Notes under the pieces: generated by a model
Seen by the model: only the letters and a program-made list of their open reading frames with translations
Told to the model about the DNA's origin: nothing
The model's database searches: none
Assembly (NCBI GenBank): GCA_020692325.1
Contig: JAIMKR010000004.1
Coordinates: 157,441 to 221,440 of the forward strand
DNA from: Desulfocurvus sp.
GTDB taxonomy: Bacteria; Desulfobacterota; Desulfovibrionia; Desulfovibrionales; Desulfovibrionaceae
Length of the DNA stretch: 64,000 bases
Direction of reading: 5' to 3'
Made by a program: the position numbers and the translations under genes
In this document: piece after piece, positions 27,599-35,490 of the stretch
Layout of the letters: the number at the start of each line of letters is the position of its first letter
How positions within the stretch are numbered: position 1 is the first letter of the stretch

Positions 27599-28003
27599 AT
27601 GAGCTTCCTCGATTTCATTCCCACCATGGGCAACATCGTTCAAAAGGTTCTCGACCTCATCCCGGACCCCAACGCGAGGGCCAAGGCCGCCGAGGACTAC
27701 CAGCGCGCCATGCTCGACGCGGCCAACAAGGCCGAGGCCGAACAACGCGAAATCAACAAGGCCGAGGCCGCCTCCGCCTCCACTTTCGTGGCGGGCTGGC
27801 GACCGGCCATCGGCTGGGTGTGCGCGGCCGCCTTGGGCTTTCAGTATCTGCTGCGGCCCCTGGCCGCCTGGGCCGCCGGCGTGTGGTGGCCGCACCTGCC
27901 GCCATTGCCAGGGCTGGACGACGACCTCTGGCAGCTCATGTTCGGGATGCTCGGTCTGGGCGGTCTGCGCACCTTCGAGAAGGCCAAAGGGGTGGCCCGA
28001 TGA
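27599..28003 (+). CDS. Holin of the three-TM type (Holin_3TMs-like)
   Basis: A 134-residue protein: N-terminal MSFLDFIPTMGNIVQKVLDLIPDPNARAKAAEDYQ, a helical Lys/Glu/Ala-rich middle (NKAEAEQREINKAEAAS), then WRPAIGWVCAAALGFQYLLRPLA and GLDDDLWQLMFGMLGLGGLRTFEKAKG. This order (PDPN..AK..., WRP..GW..., ...LG..G.RT.EK.KG) is the hallmark of the 3TM holin family, which forms the inner-membrane lesion that releases lysozyme. Its stop overlaps the lysozyme start (ATGA). Confidence 0.85.
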   Translation: MSFLDFIPTMGNIVQKVLDLIPDPNARAKAAEDYQRAMLDAANKAEAEQREINKAEAASASTFVAGWRPAIGWVCAAALGFQYLLRPLAAWAAGVWWPHLPPLPGLDDDLWQLMFGMLGLGGLRTFEKAKGVAR

Positions 28004-28413
28004 ACCGCGCACGCGTCATGACGCAGCTCGTCATCGACGAAGGCCTGCGCCTCAAGCCCTACCGCTGCCCGGCGGGCCGACTGACCATCGGCGTGGGCCG
28101 CAACCTCGACGACCGTGGCGTCAGCGAGGCCGAGGCCCTGCTCCTGCTCGGCGACGACGTGGACGAGTGCTGGAAGCGTCTCTCCTCCGCGCTGCCGTGG
28201 CTCCCCGGCGCGCCCGAGCCCGTGCAGGAAGCCCTCGTCAACATGGCCTTCAACTTGGGCGTGAGCGGACTGCTCGGCTTTCGGAGCACGCTCGCGGCGC
28301 TGGCCACCCACGACTACACTGCGGCCGCGCAAGACATGCTGGAGAGCAAATGGGCCGGACAGGTGGGGGCCCGGGCGCGGCGTCTAGCCGACATGGTGCG
28401 CACCACGCAATGA
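28000..28413 (+). CDS. GH24 phage lysozyme (endolysin)
   Basis: A 137-residue muramidase. The active-site region is IDEGLRLKPYRCPAGRLTIG: Glu14, Cys23 and Thr29 give the E-x8-C-x5-T form of the triad, in which cysteine replaces the aspartate of T4 lysozyme; this variant is common in phages with the CPAG motif. The rest (ALVNMAFNLGVSGLLGF, then DMLESKWAGQVGARARRLADMV) is the normal C-terminal lobe. No signal or SAR anchor is present, so release depends on the holin. Start and holin stop overlap by four bases. Confidence 0.9.
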   Translation: MNRARVMTQLVIDEGLRLKPYRCPAGRLTIGVGRNLDDRGVSEAEALLLLGDDVDECWKRLSSALPWLPGAPEPVQEALVNMAFNLGVSGLLGFRSTLAALATHDYTAAAQDMLESKWAGQVGARARRLADMVRTTQ

Positions 28414-28520
28414 GGTCTAGCGCGCCATCGCATAGACAGGACGTGAAACGCGCGTTACTTTATGGGCATTCACTGGAGAATCTTCTTCGGTCGCACGGCG
28501 GAAACGGAAAGGAGGAGTTC

Positions 28521-28829
28521 ATGTCCAAGCAGGAATTCTTGTCCGAGATGCAGGCCAAGCTCAAGGAGTTCGACGTCAAGATGGCCCAGCTCTCCGCGCG
28601 GCCCAAGCCCAAGGGGGAACACGCGCGGCTGGAGCGCGAAAAGACGTACTACTTTCTCAAGGCCAAGCGTGACGAGATCCGCGACCAGATGAAGCTGGTG
28701 GAAAAGGCCACCGAGGAGGCCGCCGGCGCGTTCAAGACCTCCATGAAGCGCATCTACGACGACATGGTGCGCGTCATGGACGACACCTGCAACAGCATTG
28801 ACGGACCCGAACAGGCCGGTCTGATTTAA
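28521..28829 (+). CDS. Conserved coiled-coil hypothetical protein
   Basis: A 102-residue, almost wholly helical, highly charged protein (KLKEFDVKMAQL ... HARLEREKTYYFLKAKRDEIRDQMKLVEKATEEA). It has excellent RBS AAAGGAGGAG and an intact frame. Size and pattern resemble small cytosolic stress-associated coiled-coil proteins of Gram-negative bacteria, but I cannot name the family with certainty. It lies 107 bases after the lysozyme gene in a separate unit with host codon use, so I do not count it as phage. Confidence 0.7.
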   Translation: MSKQEFLSEMQAKLKEFDVKMAQLSARPKPKGEHARLEREKTYYFLKAKRDEIRDQMKLVEKATEEAAGAFKTSMKRIYDDMVRVMDDTCNSIDGPEQAGLI

Positions 28830-28844
28830 CAACATCCCCACGCG

Positions 28845-29732
28845 CTACTGCTTGAGCTGCGAGAGCAACATGCCGCCAAGCATGAGCCCGCAGCCAAGCA
28901 TGGCGCGCATGGAGAGCACCTCGCCCAGCACAAGGTAGCCGGTGAGCGCCGCGAACGCCGCCTCCAGACTCAGAATGATGGCCGCGTGCGCCGGATCGGC
29001 GTCCCGCTGGGCCACGACTTGCAGCGTGTAGGCCACGCCAACGCTCATGAGGCCGCCGTAAAGGATGGGCGCCATCGCCCCGTGCAGCCCCGCGAGCGTG
29101 ACGGTTTCCGTCGCCGCGCCCGCCGCCAGGCTGAGGACCGAGCAGACCACGAATTGCGCCGCCGCCAGTTTGACCGCGTCGGTGGCGTCCATGCCCGGCG
29201 AGAGTCTGCCGATGATCAGCACATGGCCAGCCCAGAACACCGCGCCCACCAGCTCCAGCAAGTCACCGTAGGCGATGCCGAAGTCCTCGGTGACGCTCAA
29301 AAGATAGAGGCCCACGGCCGCCAGTATCGCGCCGATCCACGTTCCCGTGCCCGCGCGCTGTCCCAGCGCCAAGCCGAAGAGCGGCACCATCACCACGTAC
29401 AAGCCGGTGATGAACCCGGCCTTGCCCGCCGTGGTGTACACGATGCCCACCTGCTGCAACGCCGCGCCGCCGAACAGCACGCAACCCGCCACAAGTCCGC
29501 ACAGGATCAACCGCGCCGAGGAGATGCCCTCGCCGCCGCCCTCACGCCGCCGCGTGCGCTGCATCCACCAGATGAGCGGTTGCAGGGAGAGAGCGCCCAG
29601 GGCGAAACGCACGCCATTGAACGTGAACGGCCCCACGTTGTCCATGCCCACACGCTGGGCCACGAACGCCGACCCCCAAATAAGGGCCGTGAGGAGCAGC
29701 AGGCCGTCGGCCTTCCAATGTCGCGCTTCCAT
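28845..29732 (-). CDS. EamA/DMT-family exporter
   Basis: A 295-residue inner-membrane protein with ten predicted TM helices in two EamA repeats (about 8-150 and 158-292). Repeat signatures: LLLTALIWGSAFVAQRVGMDNVGPFTFNGVRF in the first, VGAVFWAGHVLIIGRLS and AAIILSLEAAFAALTGYLVLGE in the second. Such proteins export amino acids or metabolites; the substrate is not predictable. RBS GGATGGAGG upstream. It converges with the coiled-coil gene. Confidence 0.9.
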   Translation of the reverse strand: MEARHWKADGLLLLTALIWGSAFVAQRVGMDNVGPFTFNGVRFALGALSLQPLIWWMQRTRRREGGGEGISSARLILCGLVAGCVLFGGAALQQVGIVYTTAGKAGFITGLYVVMVPLFGLALGQRAGTGTWIGAILAAVGLYLLSVTEDFGIAYGDLLELVGAVFWAGHVLIIGRLSPGMDATDAVKLAAAQFVVCSVLSLAAGAATETVTLAGLHGAMAPILYGGLMSVGVAYTLQVVAQRDADPAHAAIILSLEAAFAALTGYLVLGEVLSMRAMLGCGLMLGGMLLSQLKQ

Positions 29733-29840
29733 CCTCCATCCTTTCCGCGTCGCTGGCCACGCCGCAGACCGGAAGCCATACCGTTCCGATCCGATGTCGG
29801 CAAGGGCGAATCCCGCCCGCCGGATCGGGTCGGGACGCCC

Positions 29841-30275
29841 TCATTTCGACTCGCGGCGCGCCTCGGAGGCCAGCTCGAAGAGCATGCCGGCCGTCTCGCC
29901 GGTCAGCCGCCGGCAGCACTCCCAATGACGCTGTGGCCCAAATTGCTCCAAAAGCTCATGGCAGGCGCAAGCTCCATGCCGGGCGCGAAAGCGCTCCCGG
30001 AACGTCGCGGCAAGATCGTACGCCTCCTCGCAGGATTGTTCGCCGGACTCGCGGCCGAAGGCCAGTCCAAGAGCTATGAGCCCGCCCGCGAGAGCACCGC
30101 AGAGTTCGCGCTGGGAACGACCTACCCCGCCGCCGAAGCCGGAAGCCGCCCGCGTGAGCTTCCCGTCCGCGTTGACACCAAGATACAGCCCGGCGGAATG
30201 CAGCACGCTCTCCGCGCAGTTGAGTCCGGAATCCAACGCCTGCCTCGCCATCGCCTCCACATCCGCTCTTTCCAT
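29841..30275 (-). CDS. C_GCAxxG_C_C family redox-type protein
   Basis: A 144-residue member of the C_GCAxxG_C_C family. Features: LNCAESVLHSAG at about 18-29, ASGFGGGVGRSQRELCGALAGGLIALGL with the family GCxAxxG-type core, and paired cysteines near the C-terminus (HGACACHEL and ECCRRL). Members are thought to bind a metal or Fe-S cluster and are common in anaerobes; the function is unknown. RBS GGGAGG supports the ATG at 30275. It is divergent from a LysR gene, which likely regulates it (inference). Confidence 0.85.
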   Translation of the reverse strand: MERADVEAMARQALDSGLNCAESVLHSAGLYLGVNADGKLTRAASGFGGGVGRSQRELCGALAGGLIALGLAFGRESGEQSCEEAYDLAATFRERFRARHGACACHELLEQFGPQRHWECCRRLTGETAGMLFELASEARRESK

Positions 30276-30438
30276 AACGCCTCCCAACGGCCTTCTCCCG
30301 CATACCGGAACCATTCAGGCACCGGATTGACCGCCTCATTCGATTTGATTATACGATATATCTGTCGATGAAATCGCGTCCAATGATATGTTTGCATCGA
30401 ATGCATCGGCAAAACCGAACACGCGCGGAGGGGAAAGC
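30276..30438. promoter_or_regulatory. Divergent regulatory region, C_GCAxxG gene and LysR gene
   Basis: 163 AT-rich bases between two divergent start codons. The minus strand carries a perfect TATAAT (plus 30348-30353) facing the C_GCAxxG gene; its -35 is poor, as expected for an activator-dependent promoter. Several ATCGA-type short repeats occur (30339, 30365, 30394), possible LysR half-sites. Confidence 0.5.
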
Positions 30439-31326
30439 ATGGAATTGCGCGACCTGAAGACCTTTGTCACCGTGGCGACCCTGTTGAATTTCAATCAGGC
30501 GGGGAAGGCGCTCAACGCCGCCCAATCCACCGTCTCCGTGCGCATCAAGGCTTTGGAGGAGGAACTCGACGTTCGCCTGTTCGACCGTCTGGGCAGGCGG
30601 GTGCTGCTGACGGAAGCGGGAGGACGCCTCCTGGCGTATGGCCGCAAGCTGGTGGAGCTGGAGGAGGAGGCGAGGCGGGATGTGGCGGGCGAGGATTCGG
30701 CCCGGGCGTTCATCACCGTGCGGATGCCGGAGACCCTTTGCGTTCATCGCCTTTCCGGGGTGCTGCGGCGCTTCCTGGCGGCGCGCCCCGGCTCACGGCT
30801 GCGGTTGCTGCCCTGCGCCGTCGGCGGACTGACCGAGGACCTCCGCCGGGGCGTGACGGACCTGGGCTTCGTGCTGGCCAACGAGGTGCTCTCACGCGAC
30901 ATGCGCTCGGAATTTCTCGGAACGGAGGAGTTACGGCTGGTCGCCGCGCCGGGACATCCGCTGACGACGCTTCCGTGGGTGGACGCGGAGGATCTGGCCG
31001 GGCTGCCGCTGCTGCTTTCCACCTCGGATTGCAGCTACCGGCGCATTCTGGAAGGCATCGTGGCGCAAACGGGCCGTGAGCCCATGACCGTGGTGGAATG
31101 CGGCTCAGTGGAGGCGGTGAAGCGCTACGCGGCGGCGGGTCTCGGCGTCACCATTCTTCCGGCGGAGACGATACGGGCGGAGCTGGCGGCGAAAAGTCTC
31201 GCCGTCGCGGCGTGGCGCGAGGGTCCCCTGGAAGCCGCGGTGCTCATGCTCTGGCACAAGGACAAGTGGGTGTCCCCGGCCCTGAACGACTTCATGGAGC
31301 TGTGCCGGACGCACCTCATGGAATAG
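30439..31326 (+). CDS. LysR family transcriptional regulator
   Basis: A 295-residue protein: N-terminal winged helix (MELRDLKTFVTVATLLNFNQAGKALNAAQSTVSVRIKALEEEL, residues 1-45, described in part) and C-terminal periplasmic-binding-like effector domain (about 90-290, with STSDCSYRRILEG and AAGLGVTILPAE). RBS GAGGGGAAAG sets the ATG. Typical LysR genes are divergent from their target, here the C_GCAxxG_C_C gene. The effector is unknown. Confidence 0.93.
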   Translation: MELRDLKTFVTVATLLNFNQAGKALNAAQSTVSVRIKALEEELDVRLFDRLGRRVLLTEAGGRLLAYGRKLVELEEEARRDVAGEDSARAFITVRMPETLCVHRLSGVLRRFLAARPGSRLRLLPCAVGGLTEDLRRGVTDLGFVLANEVLSRDMRSEFLGTEELRLVAAPGHPLTTLPWVDAEDLAGLPLLLSTSDCSYRRILEGIVAQTGREPMTVVECGSVEAVKRYAAAGLGVTILPAETIRAELAAKSLAVAAWREGPLEAAVLMLWHKDKWVSPALNDFMELCRTHLME

Positions 31327-31422
31327 GACGCGCGGCCAGCGGCCCCATGCTCGGCGAGACGGCGTGGCGGAGCCCGGCGCGAATGCCGAAGCCCCGCCAC
31401 CCGGGAGAATCCAAGACGGCGG

Positions 31423-31923
31423 CTATCTCCCGCAGCACTTCTTGTATTTTTTGCCGCTGCCGCAGGGGCAGGGATCGTTGCGGCCGGGCTTGGGGCCGCG
31501 GACGATGGGATCGTGGCTGCGCATGCGGCCGTCGGTGTAGTGCCACGCGCCGTCCAGACGCTTGAAGCTGGCGAGTTCGCGGTGGTCCTGATGGGCCCCC
31601 TGGTACTCATAGCTGGCGGTGAAGTCGACGAGACCGGTCTGGTCGTTCTCGCCGCCGTCCTTGACGGAGTTGATGGTGAGGCCGAGCCACTTGGAGTTCT
31701 CGCTCCAGGCCTTGGCCTGCTCGGGATCGAAGTCGTGGCGCTCGTCCGGGGCAAGGGAGGTGTTGAGGAACTCGATGTCCTCGACGACATAGGCGCTGTA
31801 GCGGGCGCGCATGAGAGCCTCGGCCGTGGGCGCGGGCTTCGTTCCCTTGATGATGGGCTGACAGCAGTTCTCGTAGGGCAGATGGCTGCCGCACGGACAG
31901 GGGGCAAGTGGATCAGTCGGCAT
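31423..31923 (-). CDS. YchJ-type protein with two SEC-C zinc motifs
   Basis: A 166-residue protein. An N-terminal SEC-C motif ([14 protein letters not shown], about 8-21) and a C-terminal one ([18 protein letters not shown], about 148-165) bracket the NTF2-like YchJ domain ([39 protein letters not shown]). SEC-C motifs bind zinc and contact SecB or ribosomes in other proteins. The YchJ function is not known. RBS GAGAGGTG fixes the start; longer in-frame extensions lack family similarity. Confidence 0.93.
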   Translation of the reverse strand: MPTDPLAPCPCGSHLPYENCCQPIIKGTKPAPTAEALMRARYSAYVVEDIEFLNTSLAPDERHDFDPEQAKAWSENSKWLGLTINSVKDGGENDQTGLVDFTASYEYQGAHQDHRELASFKRLDGAWHYTDGRMRSHDPIVRGPKPGRNDPCPCGSGKKYKKCCGR

Positions 31924-32070
31924 GATGTCACCTCTCGGTGTTGGTTTCTTGTGGCGGGGCACACTACGGCGGAACGCCTGGGCGGTCAACGGCCGGCGCG
32001 CGCGTTGACAGCCGCGGCCGGCGGAGTGATGAACGCCGGAATGCCGTGGAGCGAGGAAGGAGGATCGGAC

Positions 32071-32664
32071 ATGCGCGGACGGACGGGGGCGGTGGTGACG
32101 TTTTGCGCGGCGGTGCTGGCATTGTGGACCGCGCCGGCCCATGCCGGTTCGCCGGCGCTGGCGCTGACGCCCTGGGCAAGCATCTACGACATCGCGCGCG
32201 ACGAACGCGACGTGGCGCGGATCGCACTAGATAAGAAAATCGTCACGGAGATCAAGACGGCGCTTCTGCGGCACGACGGCAAACTGGGACTGTCGGTAAA
32301 GGTCTACTGCTTTGCGGGGCGGGTGACGCTGCTGGGGCAATTGGCGGACGAGCCGTTCAAGCGTTTCACCATGACCACGGCCAAACACACGTCCGGCGTA
32401 TGCTCGGTCTCCGCGCACTGGGTGGCTCCGGGCAAAACGGACACCACGGCCTCGGATCTGGCGATCGCGGCGAAAATCCGCACGGCGCTCATCGCGGACA
32501 CGGAGGTGAGCGCCACGCAGATCGAGACCGAGGTTTTCGGCGGCAAGGTGTATCTGATCGGAATGGTGCGCTCCAGCGCGGACGCCCGCCGGGCCGTGGC
32601 GGACGCCAAGGGCGTTTCCGGGGTGCGGAGCGTGACCTCGCTGCTGGCGCCTCCCAGGCGTTAG
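32071..32664 (+). CDS. Periplasmic protein with two BON domains
   Basis: A 197-residue OsmY-like protein. The signal peptide ends at AHA (about residue 25). Two BON domains follow: about 55-115 ([40 protein letters not shown]) and about 128-190 ([35 protein letters not shown]). BON domains bind phospholipid and are linked to envelope stress. RBS GGAAGGAGG supports the ATG. It stands alone. Confidence 0.9.
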   Translation: MRGRTGAVVTFCAAVLALWTAPAHAGSPALALTPWASIYDIARDERDVARIALDKKIVTEIKTALLRHDGKLGLSVKVYCFAGRVTLLGQLADEPFKRFTMTTAKHTSGVCSVSAHWVAPGKTDTTASDLAIAAKIRTALIADTEVSATQIETEVFGGKVYLIGMVRSSADARRAVADAKGVSGVRSVTSLLAPPRR

Positions 32665-32771
32665 ACACCGGAAGACCCGGCTGGCACAGAACGTCAGCCG
32701 GCGAATCCGCACGGCGAGACAGGCGGCCGGAAGACCCGCCGCTTTCTCCAGCGCTGCGCCCCAATCCTCTT

Positions 32772-33428
32772 TCACCTGTCCAGTCCGGCCGCCTCGGAAA
32801 ACGGACCGCCGCTGGCGAGTTCGGCGTGGCGGAAGCAGGCGGTCAGGTGGTCGTTCACCAGCCCGGCGGACTGCATGTAGGCGTACATGATGGTGGTGCC
32901 GACAAATTTCATGCCCCGCGCGGCGAGATCCTTGGCCAGGGCGTCGCTCGTCGGCGTGCGCACGGGAATGTGGCGCAACTCGTCCCAGGCGTTCTGCACA
33001 GGCCTGCCGTCCACGAAACGCCAGAGATAGACGGCGAAGGAGCCGAAGGCGGCCTGGATCTCCAGGAACGCCCGGGCGTTGCCGATGGCCGCGGCGATCT
33101 TCTGCCGGTTGCGGATGATGCGCGCGTCCTGACGCAGACGCTCCTGGTCGGCCTCGGTGAGACGGGCCACGACGACGGGCGCGAGGACCTCGGCCCCCGG
33201 ACCGCCGAAGGCCTCGCGATAGCCGGGCCGACGGTGGAGCACCATGCGCCAGTTGAGCCCCGCCTGCGCCCCCTCCAGCACCAGCAGTTCGAAGAGGGCG
33301 TCGTCGTCCCGCAGGGGCGCGCCCCACTCCTCATCATGATAGGCCACATAGACGGGATCGGGTGCGGTGGTCTGGGCCAAGCACCAGGGACAACGGAATC
33401 GGGCGTCGGGAACTGTGACGGCGGGCAT
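32772..33428 (-). CDS. tag: DNA-3-methyladenine glycosylase I
   Basis: A 218-residue base-excision repair enzyme removing 3-methyladenine. Family features: zinc-site cysteine near the N-terminus (RFRCPWC), YHDEEWGAPLRDDDALFELLVLEGAQAGLNW with the catalytic glutamate, FVDGRPVQNAW, TSDALAKDLAARGMKFVGTTIMYAYMQSAGLVNDH and the zinc-site H-x3-C (NDHLTACF). The N-terminus is about ten residues longer than in E. coli. RBS CAGGAG upstream. Confidence 0.94.
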   Translation of the reverse strand: MPAVTVPDARFRCPWCLAQTTAPDPVYVAYHDEEWGAPLRDDDALFELLVLEGAQAGLNWRMVLHRRPGYREAFGGPGAEVLAPVVVARLTEADQERLRQDARIIRNRQKIAAAIGNARAFLEIQAAFGSFAVYLWRFVDGRPVQNAWDELRHIPVRTPTSDALAKDLAARGMKFVGTTIMYAYMQSAGLVNDHLTACFRHAELASGGPFSEAAGLDR

Positions 33429-33756
33429 GGACGGCTCCTGATTGGGGTGCGTGAAAGCACGTATGATACCAGATCGACGAAGCGGCTTCAATGCGCCGCG
33501 CTCCGGGGCCCGCGCGGGAGGCGACGAAGAGAATCGGGTTTACAGCCGCGCGCAATTACTGTAAGGGCTATGCTCTTCGAGGTGGGACGAAAGTGTTTCA
33601 CCCATCCCCTGGACGGCGTTTCTGCCGGCGGCGAAGGGTCCACGGACCCTGTCGCGGCGGCCGCGCATCCGGTCCACTGGACCGGGAGGCGACGCGGACA
33701 GCCACCGACCAGCACGACGCAAATCATCTGTCCGGGGATTGTCGTTGGAGGCAACG
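33429..33756. other. 328-bp spacer between tag and rpsA, with rpsA leader
   Basis: No gene seen. The half nearest rpsA carries two tight hairpins (see next entry). A TTTACA hexamer at 33539-33544 may belong to the rpsA promoter, but no convincing -10 is spaced correctly. Confidence 0.5.
33635..33685 (+). promoter_or_regulatory. Double-hairpin leader upstream of rpsA
   Basis: Hairpin 1: AGGGTC CACG GACCCT (33635-33650). Hairpin 2: CCGGTCC ACT GGACCGG (33669-33685). They share the GGTCC/GGACC stem and present GGA beside the loop. They lie 72-122 bases before the start codon. In E. coli, S1 represses its own mRNA through a hairpin leader; an equivalent here is inference. Confidence 0.5.
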
Positions 33757-35490
33757 ATGGAAAAAACCAAGAAAGTCGCAGATCAGGAAATGGACCTCAA
33801 CTTCGAGGACGCCCTTGAGAACTACCTCAAGGACGACTTCGGGGACCTCGACGAGGGCACCATTGTTCCCGGCACCGTTGTCAAGATCGGCAAGGACAGC
33901 GTGCTGGTCGACGTGAATTTCAAGTCCGAGGGCCAGATTCCGGTTTCGGAATTCCTGGATGCCGAAGGCAAGCTCACCGTGGCCGTGGGCGACAAGGTGG
34001 ATGTCTACGTCTCCAACAAGGACGAGAACGAAGGCACCATCCACCTCTCGCGCGACAAGGCCAAGCGGATGCAGCTCTTCGACCGCCTGGAGGACTGCCA
34101 GGAGAACAACGGCACCGTCAAGGGCCGCATCGTCCGCCGCATCAAGGGCGGCTACACCGTGGACCTCGGCAGCGTCGAGGCCTTCCTGCCCGGTTCCCAC
34201 GTGGACCTGCGGCCGGTTCCCGACATGGACGCCCTCGTTGGTCAGGACTTCGACTTCAAGATCCTCAAGATCAACCGCCGGCGCAGCAACGTCATCGTGA
34301 GCCGCCGCGTGCTGCTTGAGGAGCTGCGCAGCGAGCAGCGCGACGCCCTGCTGGAGACCCTGGCCGAGGGTCAGGTGGTCAAGGGCAAGGTCAAGAACAT
34401 CACCGAGTACGGCGTGTTCATCGACCTGGGCGGCCTCGACGGCCTGCTGCACATCACCGACATGAGCTGGAAGCGCATCCGCCATCCGAAAGAGATGGTG
34501 CAGTTGGGCGACGAGCTGGACCTCAAGGTCCTGCACTTCGACCGCGAGGGCCAGAAGGTCAGCCTCGGTCTGAAGCAGCTCGTGCCCGATCCGTGGGAAA
34601 ATATCGCCAACAAGTACCCGCAGGGCTCCCGTCTGCAGGGCAAGGTCACGAACCTGGCCGACTACGGCGCCTTTGTGGAACTTGAGCCCGGCGTCGAGGG
34701 TCTCGTGCATATCTCCGAGATGAGCTGGACCCGCAAGCTGCGTCATCCCTCGCAGATGGTGCGCGCCGGAGACGAGGTCGACGTCATCGTGCTCGGCGTC
34801 GATCCCGAGAAGAAGCGCATCAGCCTGGGCATGAAGCAGATCAAGCCCAATCCGTGGGACGTGGTGGCCGAGAAGTACCCCGAGGGGACCATCCTTGAGG
34901 GCGCCATCAAGAACATCACCGAATTCGGCGTGTTCATCGGCATCGAGGAGGGCATCGACGGCCTGATCCACGTGTCCGACATCAGCTGGACCAAGAAAAT
35001 CCGCCACCCGAGCGAGATATTCAAGATCGGCGACATCGTCCAGGCCAAGGTCCTCACCGTGGACAAGGAGAACGAGAAGTTCACCCTGGGCATCAAGCAG
35101 CTCTCCGAGGATCCCTGGCTGCAGGTTCCCGCCAAGTACCCCGTGGGCACCGTCATCAGCGGCGTCGTGACAAACATCACCGACTTCGGTCTGTTCGTCG
35201 AGGTCGAGGAGGGCATCGAGGGCTTGGTCCACGTGTCCGAAATCAGCCGCAAGAAGATCAAGAGCCCGGCCGAGTTGTTCAAGGAAGGCGTGACCATCGA
35301 GGCCAAGGTCATCCACGTCAGCGCCGACGAGCGCCGCCTCGGTCTGTCCATCAAACAGATCAAGGAAGACGAGGAGCGCAAGAAGCCCAAGGAATTCCGT
35401 TCCTCCGGACCGGAGACCGGCAATAACCTGGGTGACCTGCTCCGCGCCAAGATCGAGGACGCCGCCAATGGCGAGGACTCCGGAAACTAA
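33757..35490 (+). CDS. rpsA: 30S ribosomal protein S1
   Basis: A 577-residue six-S1-domain protein that binds mRNA leaders and unfolds them on the 30S subunit. Six OB repeats are visible: about 35-105, 120-190, 205-275, 290-362, 377-449 and 464-535, each from the third onward opening with V/I-x-G-x-V-x-x-I/L-x-D/E-x-G-x-F and closing with x-S-L-G-x-K-Q. The start ATG has GGAGG 6-10 bases upstream. Its last 23 bases overlap sppA, so the two are co-transcribed and probably translationally coupled. Confidence 0.97.
   Translation: MEKTKKVADQEMDLNFEDALENYLKDDFGDLDEGTIVPGTVVKIGKDSVLVDVNFKSEGQIPVSEFLDAEGKLTVAVGDKVDVYVSNKDENEGTIHLSRDKAKRMQLFDRLEDCQENNGTVKGRIVRRIKGGYTVDLGSVEAFLPGSHVDLRPVPDMDALVGQDFDFKILKINRRRSNVIVSRRVLLEELRSEQRDALLETLAEGQVVKGKVKNITEYGVFIDLGGLDGLLHITDMSWKRIRHPKEMVQLGDELDLKVLHFDREGQKVSLGLKQLVPDPWENIANKYPQGSRLQGKVTNLADYGAFVELEPGVEGLVHISEMSWTRKLRHPSQMVRAGDEVDVIVLGVDPEKKRISLGMKQIKPNPWDVVAEKYPEGTILEGAIKNITEFGVFIGIEEGIDGLIHVSDISWTKKIRHPSEIFKIGDIVQAKVLTVDKENEKFTLGIKQLSEDPWLQVPAKYPVGTVISGVVTNITDFGLFVEVEEGIEGLVHVSEISRKKIKSPAELFKEGVTIEAKVIHVSADERRLGLSIKQIKEDEERKKPKEFRSSGPETGNNLGDLLRAKIEDAANGEDSGN

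Noticed and set aside
20545..28520. Prophage attachment sites at the cassette ends
   Set aside because: No tRNA, no integrase and no direct repeat longer than chance was seen joining 20.5-20.9 kb with 28.4-28.5 kb.
28521..28829. Coiled-coil gene as last gene of the phage cassette
   Set aside because: Separated by 107 bases, with its own strong RBS and no resemblance to phage lysis or tail proteins.
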